The translations under genes and the position numbers were made by a program. The notes under the pieces were generated by a model. The model worked only from the letters and a program-made list of their open reading frames with translations, did not search any database and was not told the origin of the DNA. This document shows positions 20,278-31,200 of a stretch of DNA of 64,000 nt, piece after piece (positions within the stretch are counted from its first letter, which is position 1; each line of letters begins with the position of its first letter). Source of the stretch: Vandiemenella viatica (taxonomy: Eukaryota; Arthropoda; Insecta; Orthoptera; Morabidae); NCBI GenBank assembly GCA_031002005.1, contig CM061920.1, positions 45,176,610 to 45,240,609 on the forward strand, read 5' to 3'.

Positions 20278-21325
20278 GATTTCTAAAGGTAAAAAAACAG
20301 AAAGTTAGGGTAGGATATACAATATCAAAAGAAGTGGAAGTAAAAATGGGAGTGCCACAGGGTAGCGTATTGGGACCATTGCTACTCATTATTCTAATGA
20401 ATAATTGTGTTGATTGTTTACTATCAGAAATTAGATTGTTTTCAGATGAGATAATGCTATATAAAAGGATCAAAACGGTAGAGGACTGTAAACAGCTGCA
20501 GGATGATCTGGACAGAATATCTAGTTGGGTTGGTAAACATGGGATGAAGATAAATGCAAAGAAGAGTCAGCTCATTACATACACAGATAAAAAAACTAAA
20601 GGTTGATTATGATTATAAGTTGGGGAAAGAATTGATTGTTGAAGACTTGAATCGTAAATATCTTAGCAATAGATTTGATAACAAGCTTAACTGGGCAGGA
20701 CAAATTGGACAGGTAGTTGGAAAAGGTTTCAAAATTCCTAACTTGTTGGGGAGAGTGATGAGGGGATGTATGAGAGAAGTAAATGAATTGGGTTACAAAA
20801 CTTCGGTCACATGCATGCTTGAATATGGCAGTGTAGTATGGGCCCACATTTTGAGTATCAAATACAGGAGTTGGAGAGGGTGCAAAAAAGGGTTCCTAGA
20901 TTTGTTTCTGGAAATTATCGCAGAACGCAATCAGTAACAGATATGATAAAAGAGATAAAATAGGATTCATTGCAAGACAGGAGGAAAGTGAAGAGGGTCA
21001 TGGGAGTGTATAAGGCATATATTGGTGATGATGCATAGAAAGAGATGCTTGGAAGGTAAAAGATGACCATGATCACAAGCTGGCATTCGATTTCGGGCTC
21101 AAGGGTGTAGGAATATTCTTTTTTTTTTTAGGTAAGGGTGTCAGAGATTGGAATAAGTTACCAAGAGAAATGATGAATAATTTACCAAAAACGCTGAAAT
21201 AATTTAAAGTTAAAATTTGTAGAGGGCAAATGTAGGTAGGTGCAGGAAAGGGACATGATGGGTGGTCAGAGAAATTGCCACCGGAGCGTGCGCTCCATTG
21301 CAGTTTAATTAAACATTATTATTAT
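20278..21325 (+). pseudogene. LINE family B ORF2 relic, 5'-truncated
   Basis: The frame holds SKEVEVKMGVPQGSVLGPLL, then ILMNNCVDCLLSEIRLFSDE with IMLYKRIKT (the FADD box changed to FSDE), CKQLQDDLDRISSW, GMKINAKKSQLITY, LSNRFDNKLNWAGQIGQV and VRDWNKLPREMMNNLPKTL. The 3' UTR contains the hallmark ggaaattgcc-type block (here agaaattgccaccggagcgt) with a GGAGCG..CGCTCC hairpin near 21284-21297, ending in an ATTAAA-rich tail at about 21325. It begins about 60 bases before the VPQG block, so the endonuclease is absent. Confidence 0.85.
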
Positions 21326-21654
21326 AATTTAGAACCAAAGTTTATTTAATTGATTGGGAGTCGATTTATTGAAAGAGTATTCTACGAGGAATTTTCGACG
21401 CTTATTTGTTATTTTACCGATTGTCAGAGATGACAGCAAATAAAACCAACGTGAACAGCTTGATCGGCGCTGTGAATCGGCATGACAGTCAAAAGCAAGC
21501 TCACGGACTTCACGCTAGTTTTACGGTGTGGCTGCCGAGATCTGTGCGATGATCATATGAAGTGTGTCGGTTAGCAGACTCTGAGATTTTCCGTAACAAT
21601 TTTCAGTAAAAACCTAAGGAAGGTATTCCTCAGTTCTCATTCGAAGAAGTGATG

Positions 21655-22095
21655 TACCAAGGAAATGAAAGAATTGGTTTCCAAACTATCGATCAAGCCG
21701 TATTTGATCTAAATTTTGGGTATCAAATACAGGAGTTAAAGGTGTTGCAAAGATGTGAACCTAGATTTGTATGTGAAAGTTACTGTCAGAGTAAGTTGCT
21801 GGGTTGAGAGTCACTGTAATCGGGTTAAGAGAGTTCTAGAGTGTGTAAGGCATACATTGGTGATAAATCCTGGATGGATGTTGGTAGAAGAATTAAGAGT
21901 ACTACGCCGAAGAGATAAGACAACCGTGATAGTAAGCTGCTTTTTGATTTTAGTCATAAGTTAGGACTAATATGCCGTGAAGGAGTTACCTCAATCACTG
22001 AAAGAGCTTAAATTAAAAATTCGTGAAATGCAAAATTAGGTGTACATAGAAATTGCCAGCGGTGCCGAGGCTCCATCGCAAATTAATCCGAATGT
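21655..22095 (+). pseudogene. LINE family B 3' fragment, strongly decayed
   Basis: gggtatcaaatacaggagtt at 21718 matches the Q-E-L-E region of family B. The end reads gaaattgccagcggtgccga...ggctccatcgcaaattaat at about 22040-22095, the family 3' terminus. It lies just downstream of another copy in the same orientation and abuts the GC-rich candidate promoter. Confidence 0.65.
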
Positions 22096-22123
22096 TGATA
22101 AAAGTGTAGGGCGTGCCACCTAC

Positions 22124-22260
22124 CTGTAGGAGCGGCTGAGCTGTGAAGATCTGTGGCCGGGAGTTGCAGGGCGGGCTTTAAGTAGTCGCAGGGCCCTGTG
22201 GACTGTCGCCGACAGCTGTCTCACGCACTACCTCTGCTTACGCAACCAAGACGTCCGCCT
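22124..22260 (-). promoter_or_regulatory. Candidate Pdf promoter and non-coding first exon
   Basis: A GC-rich block stands out from AT-rich surroundings. On the minus strand it ends with a good splice donor CTACAG|GTAGGT (exon end 22124). Upstream of this lie TTCACAGC near 22147-22141 (Inr-like) and ACTTAAAG at 22183-22176 (weak TATA-like) about 35 bases before it. Further up are CAGCTG at 22213-22218 and a perfect TTGCGTAA at 22245-22238, matching the TTRCGYAA site of PAR-bZIP/E4BP4-type factors. Orientation and the donor fit the Pdf 5' UTR intron, giving a 9.6-kb intron. No transcript evidence is available, and another gene could own this exon. Confidence 0.35.
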
Positions 22261-22472
22261 CAGACGCCTCTCCACCACCTGTTCCACACAGCCTTCTTCA
22301 GCAGGACCTGCTACTATTATAAGCCTTTTAATCTTGCTTTTCATTAGTTGGATCAAAGTTGGATGAAAGTTTCAAATTCGTTAGTGACCGCCATTTAATG
22401 GATTCTTCCCAGTAAAGTAACGATCTCTTTAATTTTTCTTTCAGTTTTCGTATTGCTTTTATAACTAAAGTT

Positions 22473-22721
22473 TTATGGATGTGCTGCGAGCGAACTACAA
22501 CCAACAAATTCGTGTAAATTATAATTCGCTTCTTCTTTTATAATACGGGTCTTATTTGTTTTATTTTTATTAACATCACTGTTGTTCCGAGGCAGTCTTG
22601 CAATAGCTTTGCTTAGTGCTAATAATAGAATTCCACCGGTTCTTAAGAACAACATAAATATTGCTGCAAAAATGCTAATAATCAACTTTAAACCTTGGTG
22701 TTGTAGGTCATACTGATTCAT
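22473..22721 (-). other. 82-codon open frame with hydrophobic segment, unrecognised
   Basis: An ATG-started frame encodes a hydrophobic stretch (LIISIFAAIFMLFLR, then GGILLLALSKAIARL) followed by a basic, Asn/Lys-rich tail. It has no motif I know. It lies upstream of the candidate Pdf promoter in AT-rich DNA and may be chance. Confidence 0.15.
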
Positions 22722-23928
22722 CTGATAAATATGCTAAAACATTATTAAGTGACTAGTTAGGATACACAAATATTTTTAACATTACATGGCTTATGAGAAC
22801 TGTTGCCAACATCACAGACTTATTTGTAACTACTTTGATCAGAACTTTTAAGGACCGTTACATAAATTTTTGTATCGGTTTTAAATCAAATCGCTGGAAT
22901 CTTTTCATAGTGGACTTTTGACGGGGATACATTTTTTTTCCTCTTCCAAGAAGCAATAGTGCACTTCTGATAGGATTGTTTTAGTCATAAGTACAGTGTC
23001 CAGAATGCAGCAGTTTCGAAAACCTTGACTTCATAAATAAATGGACGTATCCGTTAATGTACGCGAGTGACGTGAAAGCAATGAAATGGCAGTCTGTTTG
23101 TTTAGTCACTCAGCAGAATGCAATTACACAGTGTCTCTAGATTCATCAAGTTGCTCCAGTTTTTTGGCTTAGTATTTTAAGGAACGAATAACATGAGCGA
23201 ATATTACACGTTTCGGTATCGTGAATACCCGGAATAATGAAAGAAAAAATTAATACAAATCTTAGTATTTTCACGGAAAAAAATCGCTGCAAAAAATTCC
23301 TTGATCATTTTAACACAGATGCTGGTTGTACACAATTTTTTGAAAATAAATTAATTTGAGACTCTTTAAAAGTTATCTTACCGTTTCCACCTGTAGACCC
23401 AGGATGCAGAGGCAGTACAAAATTCTGCAGACACTCCTAGACCTTACCACTTACCTTTTATTTATTTATTTATTTACTTTTTTTATGACGGGCGAAGTGA
23501 TATAATATCTGGACAGGAATTAGGCTGAGAATTTGGCCTTAACACCGAATGAATGATTATAGAAAATAGCACGCCTTTCCATCACATCCTCCTGCCTTAA
23601 TTTGCGGTTAATTATGCTTTAACAAAATGTTTCCGCTCAGAAAGCAGCTTCAGTTATTTTTTGACATTAAAGCATCTATGGAATCATGAAGGTATTGTCA
23701 CGAAAACCGGTGGTTATCTAACCTCGCGAAAGTTTAGGATACTTATTATCCGGTGACTCCCGGCCACAAGCCCAAGATATGTTTGTAGCACAATAAACAA
23801 AACACCCCCCCTCCCCAACCCCCCTCCCCACCCTGACTCTCTCTCTCTTTCTCTGGAGGGCAGAGCTCGTTGCGACTCCTAGTTGATTTCATATAATCAG
23901 TATGAACAGACGTAATATCTGTCTTCCA
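22722..23928. other. Unassigned, with simple repeats
   Basis: AT-rich DNA with a (ttta)n tract at 23458-23480 and a C/T-rich low-complexity stretch at 23803-23860. No gene recognised. Confidence 0.45.
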
Positions 23929-23936
23929 GGGCCGGC

Positions 23937-24188
23937 GTTACGGAGGGGTAAGTGGGGCAAAAGTACCCGGGGCCCAAGCCCCAAAAGGGGGCCTTCCGTC
24001 CAGCGTGTCTAGCTAAATAGAAATTTAAAAAAAAATCTGAAAAAGGTGTTATTTGATTTTTTGTTTTTGATTAAAATTTTCTGACTTTATCCAAAAAAAA
24101 TCAAAGTTAAAAAAAAAGGAAAAAAAAATAGAGGCGGCGGGCCCGGAGAACACTTACCTGGGGCCCGAGAATCCTAGCGCCGGCCCTG
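23937..24188. mobile_element. hAT-type MITE, 252 bp, perfect 8-bp TSD
   Basis: ctgtcttc flanks both ends (23929-23936 and 24189-24196). The ends CAGGGCCGGCGTTA and ...TAGCGCCGGCCCTG form a 14-bp terminal inverted repeat with one mismatch. The interior has GC-rich shoulders and an A/T-run core. Confidence 0.95.
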
Positions 24189-24196
24189 CTGTCTTC

Positions 24197-24764
24197 GTTA
24201 AACATGCCTTTATGGGTGATCTGCATTCGATAGTTTCAGTCTTAAATTACATCTAATATTATTTTGTGGACATTTAAGTGGAATAAAGTATTTTAATTTA
24301 AGAAAGGTGCCTCATGTGGCTGTAAAATACAATACAACACCTATGTGACTTGCTTCACCGGATGGAACAACTCTTGAAAATCCAAAGAAACAACACGGAC
24401 CTTGCAAGAGAGGGGGGGGGGGGTAACAGTAGACGTTTTAAAAATTGCTAACATTCTTAATATTTATTCGTAAGTGGTAAAATAGTCTCGAAATAAAGTT
24501 CCTGTTCTCCAGTTTTTCTCTGGAGTGCAATCTAATAACCGTTTCTCGTGTTCTCGAGCGTCAAGAATTTTCCACCCAAATCAATATTCAGGCCTATTGT
24601 TCATGTGACTTCGTCCATAATTTTTAATTTTTACCTCATCGAATAACAGCAGCGTCAAGATTTACGGTTTCGTTCTGCGGGTAAGAGTATTGAATATTTT
24701 TACACCCGTCTGTAAACATTTAATAATAACAGTTTTAAGATTGTTAGAAAAAAACGACGTTTTA
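24197..24764. other. Unassigned
   Basis: No gene. A run of 13 G occurs near 24412-24424. Confidence 0.4.
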
Positions 24765-24985
24765 AACTTCCATTCTGGGTGTTGCAGGTTCAAACCCCGT
24801 CTGTCCACCCAGATTTCAGTCTTCCATGGTTTCCCGAAATCATTCCAGACGAATGGCGGAATGACCGATTTCATTTTTATTCCTTGTTATGCAATTTCCT
24901 CTTTGCTCTAATGATCTTAATGTCGATTAGCCGTAAACCCCCAATAGAAAGAATTTTAAAAAATCCACAGGGGATTGCAGAGGTA
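24765..24985 (+). mobile_element. tRNA-derived SINE (family S), 5'-truncated and diverged
   Basis: It carries ggttcaaaccccgtctg (box B with changes), cagtcttccatggtttcccg, aatcattccagacgaatggc and the end ctaatgatcttaatgtcgat. It is older than the other copies. The limits are approximate. Confidence 0.75.
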
Positions 24986-25368
24986 GAACGGCCAGTTCCT
25001 TTCCTCCAAAACCAACAGCGAAGTGTGAAATATGAACCACAGAGTCATTGAACATATCAAATGTGACCTGTCACATATTTTCAACCACTTTTTAGATTCT
25101 AATATCAAATAACTCCTTCCATACTTACACAAAAAAATGGTCATAAAACTTGGATTTCACTAGACAAATGTCTGTTTCTAAACTACACATATGTTTACAT
25201 TAGATTTGTGATGCACGTCCTAGAAGTGTGATTCAAAGAATAAGTTTCTGTGATCAATGTGATATATACGCTGGCTCTGGCTCTGGGGTTTAGTAGTGCC
25301 GCTGTTCATTGTGTTTTGCAACCGTGGGCAAGAATGTTTTTGCCGAGCAGAGGCGATCACGAGCTTCC

Positions 25369-25396
25369 CTGAGAAAGCTTTTAAGCTAAAAACGTC
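25369..25396 (+). ncRNA. Degenerate hammerhead-like motif
   Basis: CTGAGAA at 25369-25375 (core CTGATGA with two changes) is followed by a perfect stem AGCTT-TT-AAGCT (25376-25387) and AAAAACGTC (25388-25396, family GAAACGTC). Core changes make it inactive if the assignment is right. Confidence 0.3.
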
Positions 25397-25472
25397 GCAA
25401 GATAAGTGACTTTACTACACATACCGAGGGTGTCTGATGTTTTCAGACTTCCACCTATAAACATGCCGCCTT

Positions 25473-25596
25473 AATGATTCCTCAGACTTCCACGGCCATC
25501 TTTGTTCATGATTAATTGACTTTCGGGTTTTGCCGCGTTGTTTATTTTATTACCTAAGCTTTCGGCTGGTATCCTCCAGCCTTCGTCAGAGATTTT
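25473..25596 (-). repeat. Hammerhead-like repeat, copy 1 (uninterrupted)
   Basis: On the minus strand CTGACGA (25589-25583) is followed by a 6-bp stem GGCTGG/CCAGCC with loop AGGATA (25581-25564) and GAAA (25563-25560). The same 100-base block recurs 187 bases downstream (copy 2). The core fits CUGANGA-stem II-GAAA of hammerhead ribozymes. After GAAA the sequence GCTTAGGTA may be a decayed stem III with cleavage triplet. Stem I is not evident. It is probably a Penelope-derived relic. Confidence 0.5.
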
Positions 25597-25659
25597 TTTC
25601 TCGTAGTTTTGAGAAGTTTCTACATGCGTAGAATATATCCTCCCCGTAGAGGTATGTTA

Positions 25660-25759
25660 AATGATTCCTCAGACTTCCACTGCCATCTTTGTTCATGATT
25701 AATTGACTTTCGGGTTTTGCCGCGTTGTTTATTTTATTACCTAAGCTTTCGGCTGGTAT
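25660..25759 (-). repeat. Hammerhead-like repeat, copy 2 left part (split by hAT)
   Basis: Nearly identical to copy 1 from atgattcctcagacttcc to ggctggtat, where the hAT element interrupts it. The remainder (gctggtatcctccagccttc) resumes at 29280-29311. Confidence 0.9.
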
Positions 25760-25954
25760 GAGGGCCCGCTCTAGGGGGGGGCAAACCGGGCATTTGCCCG
25801 GAGCGCTAAAATTTAGGGGCGCCATTTCGGCTGTAAGTGTGAGAAAAATATTAATAATATTGATGTGTTAAATACCCAATTAATAAAAAAAATTCACATA
25901 CCGAATTTTTCGTTCGTTAAAAACTTACAGTTCTTAGCTGTTTGGGTGCGCCCC

Positions 25955-26090
25955 TAGAGACTTCGAAGAGACGGGGCGCGGACCTCAAAGAGGCGCGCCT
26001 TCCGCCATAGGAGCAACTTCAAAATGCGCCGCGTCCGCGCCATGTCGCAGCCCGAAGTCCGCGCCACGTCTCTTCTGTGTGAATTGGGCC
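25955..26090. repeat. GC-rich palindromic MITE-like segment nested in the hAT
   Basis: gaagagacggggcgcggac near 25965 is the near-inverse of gtccgcgccacgtctcttc near 26057. The right end continues tgtgtgaattgggcc, the common end of a class of arthropod hAT MITEs. The left end lacks that outer part, so it is probably truncated. Confidence 0.5.
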
Positions 26091-27294
26091 TTAGCACGCG
26101 AGTAGAACGCTGTTTCGACTTTTGCTGTCCCAACTTGCTTATTATTGCTAATTATAAAAGTGGTTACATTACACAACAGCTTTAGTCTTACTATTACGTT
26201 ATTAGTGATATGTGGAAGTTCATAAAATTTACTTCAGGATTTCATTATTTCTAAAGGTAAGTCCATTTATGATTAAACTGTAACGATATAAGCGCACAAC
26301 GAAAAAAGCGCACAACAGAAGCGAAGCGCGGTAGGTGGGGGCTGTTACACCTGACCTCGGCTACCTGCACTGATTCCGACGTTATACTGCCCACAAGTTA
26401 CTAGACCCGGTGAAAAGGAGTATTTTTCGCAATTGCAGCTTGGCTCTAATACATGGAATCGATAGTGCTTGGCGGGAGATGCTGAGTATTTATTTTATTG
26501 AATTGATAAACCAAATCAATATGGATCTTAGTTATTGGAAATCGAAGTGGAATATTTTGCATAATAATTTCTTCTCGTAATCCGAGCTTCACAGATTTGT
26601 TGTACAAATTAGATACAGGCATTGTAAGTGTTATGGTTGGGTTAAATTATATACGCTAGCTTTGATCGCTTGTGAAAATACTGTAGTTTAGTGGGTGTGG
26701 GACAGTACTTACAATCATTAATAAATAAATAATATTAACAGCTGCTGATTACCGATTAGTTACCGTACTTCACATACCATTAGTATATTCAATTTATAAT
26801 GTTAACTGCTAATATATAATAACCCATGATGCTTATTATATATACGAATTGCTGCATTTGTAAAATCGTCTCAACAAAAAGAAATTCATTAACTATTTTA
26901 GTGAATGTCAATAACTTTGTCAGTTGGTTTAATAAGTGCAATGCACGACAATCACTCCACTACATCATTTTTTTTGTTGTTTGTTTGTAAACTTGGAACG
27001 TAGCCTAGTCCGTTTAAGCCTATAGAAATTGCCATTCTGTATACATGGTTTCTGTATTTGCAGCAAATGTACGGATAGTATTCTCCGCGAATACGCTTTG
27101 ACTGTGTAGTAACACTAGACTTTATGTTCACAGGGTATGGAAAATATTTTGTGTTGTGTATAAATATTTTTTATATCGACTGAGAATAATTTATCTTAGT
27201 TATGGTTTTAGCTTATTTAGAACAAGGATAAATATTTACTTTTTATATTATTTTATAGTGTACATTGTTTGAGTTACGTGCGTGCCTCTTCAAA

Positions 27295-28920
27295 ATGTCT
27301 GGCGGTCAAAGAAAACTATCTGGTTACCAGTACAAAAAAAAAGAAGGTTGGGAAAGGAAGCGGAAAGGAAGAATCAATCTGGCACGTTAAAAAAATATAC
27401 TGTATTCAGGGTTTACCAAAACAAATCTTAGAAACCAATATCAGGTCGGGATACAAAAGAACTACAGAATCGTGAGAGAATAATAGCAAACAAATGAACG
27501 AAGTTTCTAAACCAACTGGAACTGCCACCAACGTGAGACTCACAGAAGGCGTTCTGAAACTTTGTGGCCAAGAATTTTACGAGACGCCGTAAGAAGCTTT
27601 TTAGTAAGGCAAGGCCAACCTAAATTATTGCATAATTACAAATTTCCTTCCAATGACACAGATCGACATTTTACCGCAAATTATTATGCGCGAATTTTAA
27701 GCAACGGAGAGCAAATATTGCGAGATTAGCTACTATCTTTCACAAAACTGCGTTTACTGCTTCTGTTGCAAAATTTTCGGCTGTTTAGTTAGTTCTCTCC
27801 AAAGGAGGGTTTTAAAAATTGGAAGTACCTCGACGAAACTTTAAAAGAGCATGAAATTTCGAAAAATCATATTCAGGCAAAAAAGATTAAATTGTTGTAA
27901 AACTGTAGATGCTGCCACTCAAAGAGTTATTAATGCCGAAATAAATCATTGGAATGAGGTGCTTCTAAGAACTGTTGCAATTACCAAAATGCTTGGTAAA
28001 AGTTGACTGGTTTTTCAAGGTAAAAGCGATAAGTTGTTTGAGCATAATAACAGTAAATTCTTAAAAATAGTTGAGTTACTGTCTGAATATGATCCCATTA
28101 TGGAAGAGCACGTCCGCTGAGTGCTCTAAAAAGTAGAGACTAAAGCTCAATATCTTGGGAAAAATATACAAACCTGGATAGTAGATCTGCTGCATCAAAG
28201 CGTAAAGTCTCATGTTATTAATGAAATAAAAAATTTCAAATATTTTCCATAATTTTAAACTGTACTCCTGACTTTAGTAACATACAGCAAATTACTCTTA
28301 TAATCAGATATGTTTCAACCAATAAATTTAATCCTTATGTTGAAATTAAAATTAATGAAAGCTTTTAAGGCTTCTTACCAATCGAAAGATCCACAAGAAA
28401 ACAAATGTCTGACATTGTAGGTGGAGAACTTAATGACTTGTGTTTAAATTTGCAGGATATCAGAGGACAGGGACTGACAACGGGTCCAGTATGAGGGGCA
28501 ATAAAGCAGAAGTGCAATCTAGAATTAAACAATACAGTTCGCGAGCATTCAATGTTCCGTGTAGTAGCCAATCTCTCAATCTTGTTATTAATGGCAAAAG
28601 CATCCTTGGAAGCCGCTAATTTCTTCAACATGCTCCAAAAAATATATTTATTATTTTTGGCATTTACTTTTCGATGGGCAATACTTTTAAAGCATGTTCA
28701 GGGTTCAACTTTGAAAACATGGAGTGACACTAGATGGGAGAATTGGATAGAGAGGATAGAGGCATTAAACCCTTTAAAATTTCATTTGGGAGATGTATAC
28801 GACGCCTTGGTAAGCATTTACGAAAACCAAGAAATTGATAATTTAATGATTTAGCCATTTTGGCAATTGAGTATGAAATTGCTGATGAAGTAAATTTTAA
28901 GATGTAATAAAAAATTCGCA
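27295..28920 (+). pseudogene. hAT transposase relic (TTF zinc-finger, DUF4371 type)
   Basis: The ATG at 27295 starts MSGGQRKLSGYQYKKK, the classic basic N-terminus of ZMYM1-like hAT transposases. At about 27560-27900 frames encode a TTF-like segment (RDAVRSFLVRQGQPKLLHNY, KNWKYLDETLKEHE). At about 28560-28850 there is a block FFNMLQKIYLLF, LKHVQGSTLKTWSDTRWENW, IEALNPLKFHLGDVYDAL, matching the conserved xLSDTRWxxR region. Multiple stops and frameshifts occur. The C-terminal hATC domain is lost, so the remainder to 29279 is non-coding. Confidence 0.8.
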
Positions 28921-29649
28921 ACATGAAAGTAAGAAAAAAGTTTTTTTTGTGATTTTAGCGTATCTGATGTAATCTCGTTTTATTTTCAAAATAATGGCAT
29001 TTAGATTGTTTGTGTGATAATGTCCATCTGTAATAGCATTTAAAAATGTAAAAAATATGGTTAATTTGTGGCTATGTACAGATATTTCATAATTAATTTC
29101 TCTATTTTGTGCCGCTAAATCAAAATTCATAAGTTAATTTATGAATATATGATTTTATTAAAATTTAATATTTTATTCGATTAAAAATTATTATTTTTTA
29201 AATATACAATTCTACATAATCTTAAGGGGCGGCAATTTGTCTATTCGTCCGGGGCGGCAAAACCGCTAGAGCGGGCCCTGCTGGTATCCTCCAGCCTTCG
29301 TCAGAGATATCTAATAATCACTACACCTCCTTTCCACAGCAAATTTGTGATTTGTTTGCACAATATTTCTCTTCAGTATTTACACCATCAAAGCACTTTG
29401 TGAGCTAGACTGCTCAATGAGTTGTGGTCCTAACCTAATACCACTTTTTTAGGCTCTTGCTATGCCATCTTTTTTAAAAAATGTATTTAACAGGTCTCTT
29501 AATACAGTAATATTTCCAGATGTATTTATGCTTGGTAATGTCATGTCTATCCATATATGTGGGTTGAATGAAGAAGAATTACAGACCTATTGTTATACAA
29601 TTGGTATTAGCAAAATTTTTTGAGAAGGTGATGCTAAACAAGATATAGC

Positions 29650-29964
29650 CAGGGCCGCATTTAAGCATAGGCTACATAGGCTGTAGCCTAGGGGCCCGCA
29701 CCACAAAGGGGGGCCCGCACCACAAAGGGGGGCCCGCACCACAACCGCAAAAAAAAAGGATCGCCCATAAATTTTTGGGTCCGAATTTCGAATTTAAGCA
29801 TCGATAAGAGGGGGCCCGCACCACAAACGCAAAAAAAGGTCGCCCATAAATTTTTTGGTCCGAATTTCGAATTTAAGCATCGATAGCCGGAGGGGCCACT
29901 GCAGACAGGGGGGCCCGCACCACATCTATAGCCTAGGGGCCAACAAAGCCTAAATGCGGCCCTG
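29650..29964. mobile_element. hAT-type MITE, 315 bp, perfect 8-bp TSD
   Basis: gatatagc occurs at 29642-29649 and 29965-29972. The ends CAGGGCCGCATTTA and ...TAAATGCGGCCCTG form a perfect 14-bp inverted repeat. Internally ggggcccgcaccac is repeated at least five times and a 70-base block (cgcccataaa ... aagcatcgat) twice. Confidence 0.95.
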
Positions 29965-30216
29965 GATATAGCCCACATTTCATAATATCATTACTCCAAT
30001 GCAACATGGTTTTTCTTCTGGAAAATCAACAGCAACTAACCTTGTAAGCATCGATAGCCGGAGGGGCCACTGCAGACAGGGGGGCCCGCACCACATGTAT
30101 AGCCTAGGGGCCCACAAAGCCTAAATGCGGCCCTGGATATAGCCCACATTTAATAATATCATTACTCCAATGCAACATGGTTTTTCTTCTGGAAAATCAA
30201 CAGCAACTAACCTTGT
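29875..30216. repeat. 171-bp tandem duplication spanning MITE end and LINE
   Basis: 29875-30045 and 30046-30216 are nearly identical (three differences noticed: ctatagcc/gtatagcc, ggccaac/gcccac, ttcataa/ttaataa). Each copy holds the last 90 bases of the MITE, its target site and 81 bases of LINE C coding, so the duplication happened after the MITE insertion. Confidence 0.95.
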
Positions 30217-31200
30217 GATACTGTAAAGTGAAATAATTAGAGCAATTATTGAGCAAAAACAATTTGATGTGATATATCTTGCATTTTCAAAGGCATATGA
30301 CAAAGTTAGCCATACTCACCTTCTTGCTAAAATGAAGGAGTATGGCATCATTGAGAAATTATTGGAGTGGTTTTGTAGCTACAGCTGCAACAGAAGGTTG
30401 ATCGTAAAGGCTTTTGGCTCATTGTCATCTACTTTAGCAGCAACTTCTGGAGTTCCTCATTATTCACCTCTGAGACCATTACTATTCAATATTTTCATAA
30501 ATGATTTAGTTAAAATCTGTACTAACTGCCTTCTGTTTGCAGATGACATTAAGATTTTTAAGAAAATCATGTCTTGCAATGATTGCTTGGAACTTCAGAT
30601 CTGTTTTACAGCGATTGAGAATTGGTGCCAACAAAAACAGTATAAAACTTAATGTTTATTAAATGTTCCTGCATCACTTTCTACCATACTAGGTCCCCAA
30701 TGCATTTTGAATATGAGGAGGAAAATCAGCTACTGAGTTGCTACACAACTGTAAGAGACCTTGGAATCCTTCAAACATACAACTTCAATCCAGAAGAACA
30801 TGTCAAAAACATATGCACCAAGCCCTCCAAGTTTCTGGGTTTACTGGCATGCACTTCAAGATTTATCAATAATACTCAGACTTTTTTACTGGGCCCATGT
30901 CAGAACTATACTTGAGTATTGCAGCTTGTATGATCACCTCATCAGCTCACACAATTCATCAGATGCATTATCTTCACATAAAGCTTATAGGTTGTTGCAT
31001 GGGCTTCACTACAAAGATGTTCCACTGGTCGTTGTTAGAACCCAGTTTGATCTCCATCATTTGGAGTTAAGACAGAATATCCATAGTGTACTCTTTCTAG
31101 ATTATCTCATTTCTGGTGTTATATATTACTCTGAGACTCTAAGCCATACGTATTCTTGTTGCCCCTTTGGTACGAGGTTGAGAGAGCTGTTTAGTTGATG

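Larger units (their letters stand above)
25760..29279 (+). mobile_element. hAT transposon, 3.5 kb, 8-bp TSD
   Basis: gctggtat is duplicated at 25752-25759 and 29280-29287. The ends are (g)AGGGCCCGCTCTAG and ...CTAGAGCGGGCCCT, a 13-bp inverted repeat. It inserted into copy 2 of the hammerhead-like repeat. Copy 1, 187 bases to the left, still shows the uninterrupted site. The coding relic is at 27295-28920 and a nested palindrome is at 25955-26090. It is non-functional, because the coding region is full of stops and the C-terminal dimerisation domain is absent. Confidence 0.92.
29310..31200 (+). pseudogene. LINE family C (Jockey-like) ORF2 relic
   Basis: Plus-strand blocks: linker sequence at 29310-29400; NYRPI-like LNEEELQ region at 29560-29640; QHGFSSGKSTATNL near 30010 and 30190; DVIYLAFSKAYDKVSHTHLL at 30260; SGVPHYSPLRPLLFNIFIND (family VPQGSVLGP, decayed) at 30450; intact LFADDIKIF at 30530; RTILEYCSLYDHLI near 30900; and a C-terminus ending FGTRLRELFS at 31197. 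The polymerase FADD box is kept but frames shift at about 30640 and 30900. It is interrupted by the MITE at 29650 and a 171-bp tandem duplication. Confidence 0.85.

Noticed and set aside
29688..29978. A 96-codon Cys/Gly/Pro-rich open frame
   Set aside because: It lies entirely in the internally repetitive MITE and has no independent support.
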